Origin: Spirochaetales bacterium
GTDB lineage: Bacteria; Spirochaetota; Spirochaetia; Treponematales; Treponemataceae
Direction of reading: 5' to 3'
Length of the DNA: 32,033 nt
Assembly (NCBI GenBank): GCA_003246335.1
Contig: QKAR01000110.1
Coordinates: 1-32,033, forward strand
The notes below the pieces were generated by a model. That model saw nothing but the letters and a program-made list of their open reading frames with translations. It searched no databases and was not told the origin of the DNA. Of this stretch, positions 5,733-13,340 are shown piece by piece; position 1 is the first letter of the stretch; each line of letters opens with the position of its first letter. Made by a program: the position numbers and the translations under genes.

Positions 5733-8291
5733 TCAACCGAAAAAACTATTGAGTTTGCGATACAGGCCGCTGACGGTCTCCTTGGCTCGCGCGTCGATCG
5801 CGTCGGGAAGCTCATCGATCAATGATTCGAGGCTCGCGATGGATTCGTTGAGCGCCGTGTGAAAACCGCGCGAACACTTAAACCAATACTGACCCGCGCC
5901 GTCGGTAAACAGGCAGATAAAGCCAAGTTCCTTGCTTTTTTCCTTCGCGACGGTAACCCGAAAAAGCCAGCGCAGGCTTTGCACGAGCTCTTCGGCCTGA
6001 TCGGCCGATCGAAAATTCGTCTTCCGCGGCCACGACTGGGGATCGACTTGCTCCAGGTCGAAAGTCGTCGCGATGCGAATGATGAGTTCCATTTTTTCCC
6101 CGGCTAGAAGCTCATGGGACCCGCAGAGTATCTTTCCGCGTAAGCCACCCACTTGGGCCGTGTACGAGCCGGATAAATCTACTGACGAGAGGGCTTTCTT
6201 AAAGCGATCGAGGGGAAGCGTGACTTGTTTTTTCCCCTTAACTTTCGAAATTTCGAAAAAGTCCCCGCCGAACGCGATTCCGTCCGGAACGGGCTTCGCC
6301 GACGCAAACTCGGCCGTTTTGCCTTTTTTGCCGCGTCCTTCCGAGTTTTTGTCGGCCCGAGCGCCGCGGTCGCCCTCGTTTTTTTGTTTTCCGTGCGTCG
6401 CCAGGCGAGACAGCAGGTTTTCGTCGATACGGGAAAGGAGCGCTTTGCTTAAGGGGGAAACAGACATGGCGTACATGCGCGAAGTGCGCACGATCTCGCC
6501 GGCTACGATAAACTGCGGCTCTTCCCGGTACATGCAGGAACCGGGATGTATCTGAATGCGTTCAGCCGTAAGGCTACGGAACGATTCGCGACCGTCTTTC
6601 GCGCAAACGAATTGAATCATGCCGGTCGCGACCGCGCAAAGATAGTCGTCGATTGAGCCGCCCGAAAGAACCGGGATTTCCATGTCCGACACGATCATCT
6701 CGAGTTGATCCTTGATATTCGCGATTTCCGCCATGACGCGCTCGTCGAGATAGCTGATTTCGCAAAACTTCGCCTTGCTTTTCGCCATTTTGTACATGCG
6801 GAAAATTTTGAGGAAAGAAGCGAAGTCGCCGGCGGGATCGCGAAAGCCGTGGTGAGCCTTGCGGGCGTCCGTTTCCTCTCCGGGGGGTAAAAGAAAAGGC
6901 GTTTTCGCGGAGAGGAAGGCCGACGCGATGAGAATTTCATCGATGACCGACGGGTAGGAGAGTATCGCCTCGACGATCATGCGGGATTGCCGGGGCGGGA
7001 GGGGGAACTGGCACATCATTTCGCCTATTTTCGAAAGGGCGTGATCGCTCGAAAGCGCGCCTAAAAGATTAAGCGTGTCGACCGCCCCAATGATGCCCTC
7101 GCGGGACGGCGGCGAGATAAAGTCGAACTGCTCGAAATCGGTTATGCCGAGTTCGGCCATGCGCAACACGACTTCCGAAAGGTCGGTGCGGTAAATTTCC
7201 TCGGTAGTATAGAGCGGTCTCGCCTCGAAATCCGACCGTTCGTACAGGCGGTAGCAAGTTCCTTCCCGTGTGCGCCCGGCTCGTCCCCGGCGCTGGTTGC
7301 ACGAGGCTTTCGCGACTGGCACCTCAATGAGACTGGAGGTATAGGTATGGGGATTGTAAAAATTGAGCTTCGCGAGGCCTGAATCTATGACGCTCGTGAT
7401 GCCGTTAATCGTGACGGAAGTTTCCGCGATATTCGTCGAAATCACCATTTTTCGTTTTCCGAAAGGGGGTAAGTCGAATACCTTCTCTTGTTCCTCTTTA
7501 CTGAGGCGGCCATAGAGCGGCAAGATATGTAGCTTGCGAAACCAGGGTTCGACCGAAAGGCGATCGACGCAATTTTTTATCGTTTTTTCTCCCGGAAGGA
7601 ACACGAGCAGGTCGCCTGAACGCCCCTCGCCGAGAACGCGTCCGGTAATGGCGGCGATCTTGTCGAGAAGGGCCTCTTCCGCGGCGAGACTGCCGCCAGA
7701 GGCGGGGATGGCGGGCGGGTCATACACCACGGTAACCGGATACGTGATCGCGTCGATTTTCACAACCGGGCACTCGTCGAAATACGAGGAAAAAAGCTCG
7801 GTGTTAATGGTCGCCGACGAGACGATGACCTTAAAATCGGCCCGCTCGGCGAGGACTCGCTTGAGAAGACCGAGAATGAAGTCGATGTTGAGGCTTCGCT
7901 CGTGCGCCTCGTCAACCATCAGAAGTGAATATTTGCTGAGCCAGGGATCGAGCTTCATTTCCTGCAGCAGGATGCCGTCGGTCATGATCTTGATGCGCGT
8001 CGTCGCGTCGGTTTTATCCTCGAAGCGCATTTTATAGCCGACGATGCCGGGCATGGGAACCTCGAGCTGTTTGGCGATGTAGTCGCTGACTGACAGCGCC
8101 GCGATGCGCCGAGGCTGGGTGACGCCGATAATGCCGCTTGAGGTATATCCGGCCTCATGAAGGATGATGGGTAATTGCGTGGTTTTTCCGGAGCCGGTGG
8201 GACTTTCGACAACGATGACTTGGTTGCGCTCAAGCATGTCGAGTATTCGCTGTTTTTGCTGATAGACCGGCAAATCATGTGGTTTCATCAT
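5733..8291 (-). CDS. hrpA: DEAH-box ATP-dependent RNA helicase, HrpA/HrpB-like
   Basis: An 852-residue helicase. Walker A is at about 30-38 (SPTGSGKTT), followed by TQPRR, the DEAH box (MVDEAHERSL), VSSATIN, the STNIAETSVT segment and QRRGRAGR of motif VI, then the helicase-associated domain. Such proteins unwind or remodel RNA and RNP using any NTP. It is shorter than E. coli HrpA (about 1300 residues) and lacks its long C-terminal part. A Lys/Arg/Gly-rich linker at about 620-650 separates the helicase core from a C-terminal region I do not recognise. The frame is open upstream to 8450, but that lies inside capA. The ATG at 8291 forms an ATGA overlap with the capA stop, with a second ATG right after it, and is preferred. 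Confidence 0.9.
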   Translation of the reverse strand: MMKPHDLPVYQQKQRILDMLERNQVIVVESPTGSGKTTQLPIILHEAGYTSSGIIGVTQPRRIAALSVSDYIAKQLEVPMPGIVGYKMRFEDKTDATTRIKIMTDGILLQEMKLDPWLSKYSLLMVDEAHERSLNIDFILGLLKRVLAERADFKVIVSSATINTELFSSYFDECPVVKIDAITYPVTVVYDPPAIPASGGSLAAEEALLDKIAAITGRVLGEGRSGDLLVFLPGEKTIKNCVDRLSVEPWFRKLHILPLYGRLSKEEQEKVFDLPPFGKRKMVISTNIAETSVTINGITSVIDSGLAKLNFYNPHTYTSSLIEVPVAKASCNQRRGRAGRTREGTCYRLYERSDFEARPLYTTEEIYRTDLSEVVLRMAELGITDFEQFDFISPPSREGIIGAVDTLNLLGALSSDHALSKIGEMMCQFPLPPRQSRMIVEAILSYPSVIDEILIASAFLSAKTPFLLPPGEETDARKAHHGFRDPAGDFASFLKIFRMYKMAKSKAKFCEISYLDERVMAEIANIKDQLEMIVSDMEIPVLSGGSIDDYLCAVATGMIQFVCAKDGRESFRSLTAERIQIHPGSCMYREEPQFIVAGEIVRTSRMYAMSVSPLSKALLSRIDENLLSRLATHGKQKNEGDRGARADKNSEGRGKKGKTAEFASAKPVPDGIAFGGDFFEISKVKGKKQVTLPLDRFKKALSSVDLSGSYTAQVGGLRGKILCGSHELLAGEKMELIIRIATTFDLEQVDPQSWPRKTNFRSADQAEELVQSLRWLFRVTVAKEKSKELGFICLFTDGAGQYWFKCSRGFHTALNESIASLESLIDELPDAIDARAKETVSGLYRKLNSFFG

Positions 8292-9520
8292 TTCAGTATA
8301 TCCGTTCCGGGCGGCGTCGGCAATAACGGGACGTAAGCGGCCATCAGCGCGTATCGCTTTCCGTAATACGCCCGCAGTTGCTCGGGAAGGTTTTCGACGA
8401 ATTCTTTCGTGAACCTTCGCACGACGACGCCACCTTGCGGGTCGTTCCAATTCGTGACGGGTATCGGCGCTACCGATGAAAACTCAATGCGGCTCGCGCC
8501 GTCGTTTCCAGTACGCGTGCGCGAAACGACAACGCGAATAAGCGCGGCGTCTCCCGTGTACTCGCGGGCGCTCGCGGGATCGGCGAAGTTTTGCGCGAAA
8601 CGCTGGCCCGAAACGAAATTTCCCATGGAATAGAGCATGAGCGCCGATTTTCCCGAAGCGGCGACAGGTTCCCAGGTTTGCATTACGTGGGGATGATGTG
8701 CCCACACGATGTCGACGCCCGCGTCGGCAAGCCGCGTAAACCAGGCTTTTTTTCCGTCGGAAACGGTTCGTACGTACTCAGGCTCGAAAGAATGAAGGGA
8801 AAGGACGAATAGGTCACACGGATTTTCGCGCCTCATGCGCGCGATTTCCTCAAGGAAGGCAGAGCGCTCGTTTTCCGTCGGCGCGACGTAATGAACTAGT
8901 TTTGACGCGGCGTCGCGAGAGTTCAGAATTTCGGTCGCCGCGACGAATACCACGGTCCAAGAGCCTTTTTTAACGACCGTCGGTTGCCATGAATCGGTTT
9001 CGTTCTTACGTAAGCCGGAAGCCCATACCCGAGGATTCTCCCCGGGCGCGGTCTCCGAAAGGCCTTCGAAGGCGGTAATGGTCGAACGCACGCCACGCGC
9101 ATTCTGATCGTTCGCATGATTGTTTGCCAACGAAAATACGTCAAAACCGCCGCGGATCGCGGCCTGCCAATAGTCGGCGTGCGCGTTAAAACGGGGATAG
9201 GACGACAGCGGTAATTCGTCGCATATCGGAGTTTCGAGATTGGCGAAAGAAAGATCGTCGGATTGGAGAATTTGGCGAACGTCATCGTAAATGCGGTCGT
9301 AGCCGACCATTGAATAATTCACGGCATGGGCCATAATATCGCCGGCGAAGGTCAGCGTGAGGAGATCGACGGGAAAAGACGTCCCTGACTCGACCGAAAC
9401 TTCGGTGGGGGAAGAAGCCCCCGCGTCGCGTCGCTCGGTCGAGGCGGTTCGGCAAGCGTTAAGGGCGAGAACGACGCAAATAAAGACCGCGATAAGGCGA
9501 AATACGCGCGAACGATTCAC
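8288..9520 (-). CDS. CapA-family metallophosphatase-like lipoprotein
   Basis: A 410-residue protein. The start is taken at GTG 9520, giving a signal peptide (hydrophobic from about residue 5) ending in the lipobox ALNAC, so it is likely a lipoprotein. The mature part has the CapA/PgsA calcineurin-like signatures: TFAGDIMAH, SFANLETPI, SLANNHANDQ and, near the end, WAHHPHVMQ. CapA proteins were named from poly-gamma-glutamate capsule synthesis, but most homologues are of unknown function and no PgsB/PgsC partners are present here. There is no Shine-Dalgarno sequence, and the -10 box lies 6 bases before the GTG. The frame extends upstream to 9844 but would overlap the divergent transporter gene. 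It is coupled to hrpA through ATGA. Confidence 0.8.
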   Translation of the reverse strand: MNRSRVFRLIAVFICVVLALNACRTASTERRDAGASSPTEVSVESGTSFPVDLLTLTFAGDIMAHAVNYSMVGYDRIYDDVRQILQSDDLSFANLETPICDELPLSSYPRFNAHADYWQAAIRGGFDVFSLANNHANDQNARGVRSTITAFEGLSETAPGENPRVWASGLRKNETDSWQPTVVKKGSWTVVFVAATEILNSRDAASKLVHYVAPTENERSAFLEEIARMRRENPCDLFVLSLHSFEPEYVRTVSDGKKAWFTRLADAGVDIVWAHHPHVMQTWEPVAASGKSALMLYSMGNFVSGQRFAQNFADPASAREYTGDAALIRVVVSRTRTGNDGASRIEFSSVAPIPVTNWNDPQGGVVVRRFTKEFVENLPEQLRAYYGKRYALMAAYVPLLPTPPGTDILK

Positions 9521-9526
9521 GAAATA

Positions 9527-9532
9527 AGTATA
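9527..9532 (-). promoter_or_regulatory. Possible -10 box of capA (leaderless)
   Basis: TATACT on the minus strand (five of six consensus bases) ends 6 bases before the GTG start codon, so the expected +1 base is the G of the start codon itself. The -35 region at 17 bases reads TACCGT, which is poor. Confidence 0.4.
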
Positions 9533-9553
9533 CCCGTTCGAGGGGAAAAACGG

Positions 9554-9559
9554 TATAGT
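9554..9559 (+). promoter_or_regulatory. Possible -10 box of the transport operon
   Basis: TATAGT on the plus strand, 25 bases before the ATG at 9585, predicts a start near 9566 and a short leader carrying AAGGAG. No convincing -35 is visible. There is no room for a riboswitch in the 64-base gap. Confidence 0.4.
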
Positions 9560-9584
9560 AAAGTCGTTAAAAGGAGCGTCTCGT

Positions 9585-10574
9585 ATGAAAAAAATCATAG
9601 CCATTACGATTGGAGCCCTGTGTCTCGCGGGCGTCGCTTTCGCGTCAGGGAAGAAAGAATCCCCGACACCGACGCATCCGGAAGCCCTGCGAGTCGCGGC
9701 GATAACCGGGACGTCCGGAATCGGCATGGCGTACCTTTTCTCGAACGTTCCGGACCTCGGCGACGGCACGGCGGTCTCTTTCGAATCGGTTGGGGCTGCC
9801 GACGCCCTCGTGCCCAAACTTTTGTCGGGAGAAATCGATATCACCGTACTGCCGCCGAACCTCGCCGCGAAGCTTTACAACGTAAACCCCAATTCAGTCG
9901 TGATGGGCGCGGTGGTCGGAAACGGTATGATATCGCTCGTTACTCGGGATTCTGGCGTTTCGACGGTCGCCGACCTTCGCGGCAAAACCGTCAGCGTGGC
10001 GGGGCAGGGCGCCACGCCCGAATACGCGCTGCGGGCTTTGCTCGCGAAAACGGGCATAAACGCGGGCGATACGACTCTCGATTTTTCCATCCCGAACCCG
10101 GAAATCGCGGCGGCCCTGGTCGCCGGTAAAATCGAATACGCGCTGGTCCCGGAGCCGTTCGCGACCATAGCGGTGCTCAACGGCGGCGGAGCCGCGCCCA
10201 TTCGCCGCGCGTTTGCCGTTAAGGATGAATGGAAGAAAGCCGGTTTTGGGGAGGATTTCCCGATGACGGTATGCGTAATTCGCAAAGAATACGCCGAGGC
10301 GTACCCGGATACCGTGCGCTCGTTCCTCGATTCGTATCGAGCCTCCATTGAATGGACGGTCGCGCACCCGGCGGAAGCGGGCGCCTACGTCGAAAGCGCT
10401 GGCTTGGGCCTAAAGTCTCCGATCGTGGCGAAAGCGATACCTTCGGCGAATTTCGTCTACGTTCCCGCGACCGACGCGCGGTCAGATATGGAAAGCCTCT
10501 TGAAAGTCTATCTTCAATTCGCGCCGGAGGCGATCGGGGGCAAGTTGCCCGATTCCGGTTTTTATTTCCGGTAA
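9585..10574 (+). CDS. ABC transporter substrate-binding protein, SsuA/THI5-like
   Basis: A 329-residue periplasmic binding protein of the nitrate/sulfonate/pyrimidine-precursor (NMT1/THI5/SsuA) type. The signal peptide is Lys-Lys followed by a hydrophobic core, with likely cleavage after AFA (about residue 20) just before SGKKES, a mature start common among spirochaete binding proteins. Family features are the VSFESVGAADALVPKLLSG segment (about 66-84), then GEIDITVLPPNLAA, STVADLRGKTVSVAG and a C-terminal domain with VPEPF. Ligand specificity cannot be read from sequence. AAGGAG lies about 9 bases before the ATG. Permease and ATPase genes follow directly, so this is the first gene of an importer operon, probably for a small anionic or heterocyclic compound. 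Confidence 0.85.
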   Translation: MKKIIAITIGALCLAGVAFASGKKESPTPTHPEALRVAAITGTSGIGMAYLFSNVPDLGDGTAVSFESVGAADALVPKLLSGEIDITVLPPNLAAKLYNVNPNSVVMGAVVGNGMISLVTRDSGVSTVADLRGKTVSVAGQGATPEYALRALLAKTGINAGDTTLDFSIPNPEIAAALVAGKIEYALVPEPFATIAVLNGGGAAPIRRAFAVKDEWKKAGFGEDFPMTVCVIRKEYAEAYPDTVRSFLDSYRASIEWTVAHPAEAGAYVESAGLGLKSPIVAKAIPSANFVYVPATDARSDMESLLKVYLQFAPEAIGGKLPDSGFYFR

Positions 10575-10588
10575 CCGATACGCGGAAC

Positions 10589-11371
10589 ATGGGTAATCGG
10601 ACAAAAGCGCGCTGGGGATGGGGACTCGCGTCCCTGGCGGCGATCATACTCGCCTGGCAACTAACGGCAATTCTTATCGGTTCGGCGTTTATTTTGCCGG
10701 GACCGCTTGGCGTATTGATCGACGGAATTAAGCTCGTTTCGGAGAAGACCTTTTGGGCTTTGCTCGGCGCGACTTGTCTGCGCGGCGTCGTGGCCTTTTT
10801 GGCGTCTTTTTTCTGCTCGGTAGCGCTCGGTCTCGCGGCGGGAATTTCCGAGTCATTCGCCGCCGCGCTCAAGCCCTGGCTCACCGTGATAAAATCGACC
10901 CCCGTGGTGTCCTTCATCCTCATCGCCTTGCTGTGGTTCGGTTCCTCCTCGGTTCCCGTTTTCGTCGCCATTCTCATGACGTTGCCCGTCATGACCGAGT
11001 CGATAGCCCAGGGGGTCCGGCGATGCGACCCAAAACTTCTCGAAATGGGCAAAGTATACCGGTTGAGCGCCTGGACTATCATCTCGAAAATTAGGCTGCC
11101 TTCCGCGACGCCGTACGTGCTCGCGGGCGCTGGCACTTCGCTCGGCTTAACCTGGAAAGTGGTGGTCGCCGGCGAAATTCTCAGTTCTCCCAAACTAGGC
11201 CTGGGAAGCGCCATGCAGACGGCAAAAGTTCATTTAGAGACCGCAAGGGTTTTCTCGCTCACCGTGGCCGCGATCGTATTAAGCGTCGCGACCGATTTCG
11301 CGTTCGAGCGTTTGGTGGCTCTCTCAAAACGTCACGAGCAAAGGAACGATTCGTGGAAATCAGAGACTTAA
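10589..11371 (+). CDS. ABC transporter permease, SsuC/TauC-like
   Basis: A 260-residue inner-membrane permease of the binding-protein-dependent transport family with about six hydrophobic segments. The cytoplasmic EAA loop is visible at about 150-175 (GVRRCDPKLLEMGKVYRLS, then IRLPSATPYVL), which docks with the ATPase. The start at ATG 10589 places a short basic N-terminus before the first membrane segment; the frame is open back to 10352 inside the previous gene, which is a shadow. Only 14 bases separate it from the binding-protein stop, and its end overlaps the ATPase start by 19 bases. Confidence 0.88.
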   Translation: MGNRTKARWGWGLASLAAIILAWQLTAILIGSAFILPGPLGVLIDGIKLVSEKTFWALLGATCLRGVVAFLASFFCSVALGLAAGISESFAAALKPWLTVIKSTPVVSFILIALLWFGSSSVPVFVAILMTLPVMTESIAQGVRRCDPKLLEMGKVYRLSAWTIISKIRLPSATPYVLAGAGTSLGLTWKVVVAGEILSSPKLGLGSAMQTAKVHLETARVFSLTVAAIVLSVATDFAFERLVALSKRHEQRNDSWKSET

Positions 11372-11994
11372 ACGTAGCTTTCGGCGAGCGCGTCGTGTAT
11401 CGAGATTTTTCCCTTAGCGTTGAAGAAGCCGCGACGACGGTCATTTTGGGACCGTCTGGCTGCGGTAAAACGACCTTGCTTAATTCCATCGCGCGCAGCC
11501 TTCCAAAAGGCGAGGGCACTTCCTTCATATTCCAGGAGCCGAGGCTTTTGCCCTGGTACACGGTCGAAAAAAACATTTCGCTAGTACTGAATGGAAGCGA
11601 TCAGTATAAAAATGAAAGAGCGCGGTTTTTTCTCGCGAAGGTCGGGCTTGCGAACCGCCTTAAAGCCTACCCGGACGAGTTATCGGGCGGTGAACGGCAA
11701 CGAGTCGCCATCGCCCGGGCTTTCTCGTTTCCGTCCACCGCGCTGTTAATGGACGAGCCTTTTCAATCCCAAGATCCCTCCCTCAAACTCCAACTCATCG
11801 CCCTCGTGAAACAACTACAAACGGAGGAACGGAGAACCGTCATCGCCGTCACGCATGACGTGCGCGAGGCTTGCATGCTCGCCGATCGGGCGATAGTTCT
11901 CGAGGGTAAACCGGCGCGAATCGCCCTCGACGCGAAAGCGGGGCCCGATTTAGAGCGACTCGTCGCGGAGGCGCTCTTGTGCGAAATGAGATAA
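11353..11994 (+). CDS. ABC transporter ATP-binding protein, SsuB/TauB-like
   Basis: A 213-residue ATPase, somewhat short for the family. It has Walker A GPSGCGKTT, the Q-loop FQEPRLLPW, the signature LSGGERQRVAIARA, Walker B ALLMDEPF and the switch His in VTHDVREA. PRLLPW after the Q-loop is typical of the SsuB/TauB group. It begins at GTG 11353 with AAAGGA about 7-8 bases upstream, inside the permease gene, and its last 16 bases overlap the next gene, indicating strict co-translation of the importer. Confidence 0.9.
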   Translation: MEIRDLNVAFGERVVYRDFSLSVEEAATTVILGPSGCGKTTLLNSIARSLPKGEGTSFIFQEPRLLPWYTVEKNISLVLNGSDQYKNERARFFLAKVGLANRLKAYPDELSGGERQRVAIARAFSFPSTALLMDEPFQSQDPSLKLQLIALVKQLQTEERRTVIAVTHDVREACMLADRAIVLEGKPARIALDAKAGPDLERLVAEALLCEMR

Positions 11995-13130
11995 ACGCGG
12001 AGTTCGGTTGTATTGCCGCGCGGATCGGGCGAATTATCTCTCGCGACCCCGTTTTACTTGCCGCCCTGTCTCTCGCGACGATTTCGATTTTTTTGGTTCC
12101 GCCATCGGGCGAATACTTCGCGTACATTGACTATAAAGTGCTGTGTTGCCTTTTTTGCCTCATGTCGATCGTCGCGGGAATCCGTAAAATCGGGGTATTT
12201 GACCGGCTCGCCCTCGTCTTGACCCGTCGGGTCACGTCGCTTCGCGCGTTAACGGCGGTTTTGGTTTTCTCGACTTTTTTCGCGTCCATGGCGGTTACGA
12301 ATGACGTCGCGTTAATAACGTTCGTTCCCTTTGCCCTGGTTCTTTTAAAAAACGTCGAGCGCCCCATTGCCCGTATGCGCGTTGTCACACTCCAAACGAT
12401 AGCCGCCAACGCGGGAAGTTCGCTGACGCCAATCGGGAATCCGCAGAATCTTTTCATTTTTTCTTATTATGGTCTCGACGCCGAGTTTTTTTTCCGTTCG
12501 ATCGCGCCCGTCGCATTAGTCGGTGGCGTTTTTCTCGCGATCGCCGTAATCGCTTTCGTTCCCCGCGTCCCAATTGACCATAGAAGCGGCGCGCACAACT
12601 ACAAGCCCGATTACCCGAGGATTGTCTCCTATGTCGTTTTTTTCGCTCTTTCGGTACTGGCTGTTTTCCGCGTTATAGACTATCGCCCGGTAACGGTCGC
12701 GGTATTCGCGTATTTATGCCTTTTCGACCGGGACTTACTCGCTCGAGGAGCCGACTATTCGCTCCTCATAACGTTTATTGGTTTTTTCCTTTTTATTGGC
12801 AATATTCAGCGAATCGATTCGGTTAAAACCTTTCTGACGGATTTTGTCGCGAAAGACGTCACGCTCGTATCGGCTCTCGCGAGCCAAATCATCAGTAACG
12901 TACCGGCCGCCATGCTTCTATCGGGATTCACGAAAAACGCGGCGGGTTTGTTGCGCGGCGTGAGCGTCGGTGGAATGGGAACCCTTATCGCGTCAATGGC
13001 GAGCGTGATTAGTTTTAAATTTTTCGCGCGAAACCGAAAAGGCGAGTCGCTGGCGTACTTGCGCGTTTTTACGGCTTGGAATGTCCTTTTTTTCATAATT
13101 CTTTACGGGATATGCATTGCGCTGTATTGA
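11979..13130 (+). CDS. Anion permease of the ion transporter (IT) superfamily, ArsB/YbiR-like
   Basis: A 383-residue protein with about ten to eleven hydrophobic segments. Two pseudo-repeated re-entrant motifs typical of the ArsB/NhaD/CitM/SLC13 superfamily are present: SSLTPIGNPQN (about 147-157) and IISNVPAAMLL (about 305-315). Length and motifs fit the YbiR/ArsB branch. The gene starts at GTG 11979 with GGAGG about 8 bases upstream and overlaps the ATPase gene, so it belongs to the same operon as the importer. The pairing suggests that it exports or exchanges an anion related to the imported compound, but the substrate is unknown. No terminator is seen after it; the DNA turns AT-rich immediately past the stop. 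Confidence 0.8.
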   Translation: MRNEINAEFGCIAARIGRIISRDPVLLAALSLATISIFLVPPSGEYFAYIDYKVLCCLFCLMSIVAGIRKIGVFDRLALVLTRRVTSLRALTAVLVFSTFFASMAVTNDVALITFVPFALVLLKNVERPIARMRVVTLQTIAANAGSSLTPIGNPQNLFIFSYYGLDAEFFFRSIAPVALVGGVFLAIAVIAFVPRVPIDHRSGAHNYKPDYPRIVSYVVFFALSVLAVFRVIDYRPVTVAVFAYLCLFDRDLLARGADYSLLITFIGFFLFIGNIQRIDSVKTFLTDFVAKDVTLVSALASQIISNVPAAMLLSGFTKNAAGLLRGVSVGGMGTLIASMASVISFKFFARNRKGESLAYLRVFTAWNVLFFIILYGICIALY

Positions 13131-13340
13131 TATTTCCATCTAAGAAACTTTACTGATATAATAAAAATTATTCCGATTTACAACTGCCGATAATGTATGT
13201 TCTGTCTACCGTCATGCCACCCATTACTAAATTTACAAAGAAGTATACAGCTTAATAATGGATATAATTTTAAAAAGTCGGATGCTTTTGAAATGTCTTT
13301 GGAGAAAAGTTGAAATCTTACATCTATGAAGCGAAAAATA
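13131..13340. other. AT-rich intergenic island
   Basis: Counting 13141-13320 by hand gives 52 G or C of 180 bases (29%), against 60% in a sampled line of hemW. The AT-rich composition continues into the last codons of the convergent radical-SAM gene. Short frames on both strands end quickly, and I recognise no gene, terminator or repeat. It may be degraded foreign DNA or a regulatory spacer. A short TTG-started frame at its right edge (13310-13408) is discussed under findings. Confidence 0.7.

Noticed and set aside
5726-5740. Terminator between hemW and hrpA
   Set aside because: Only a 4-5 bp stem, and the A/T run is on the wrong side for either strand to act as a U-tract after the stem.
8292-8450. 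53-residue N-terminal extension of HrpA
   Set aside because: It is out-of-frame sequence of capA, Arg-rich and without family similarity; ATG 8291 couples to the capA stop.
9521-9584. Riboswitch before the ABC operon (THI5-like binding protein suggested a TPP element)
   Set aside because: The gap is only 64 bases and contains none of the conserved TPP riboswitch elements.
9521-9844. Extended CapA start at 9844
   Set aside because: It would overlap the divergent binding-protein gene and bury the signal peptide inside the protein.
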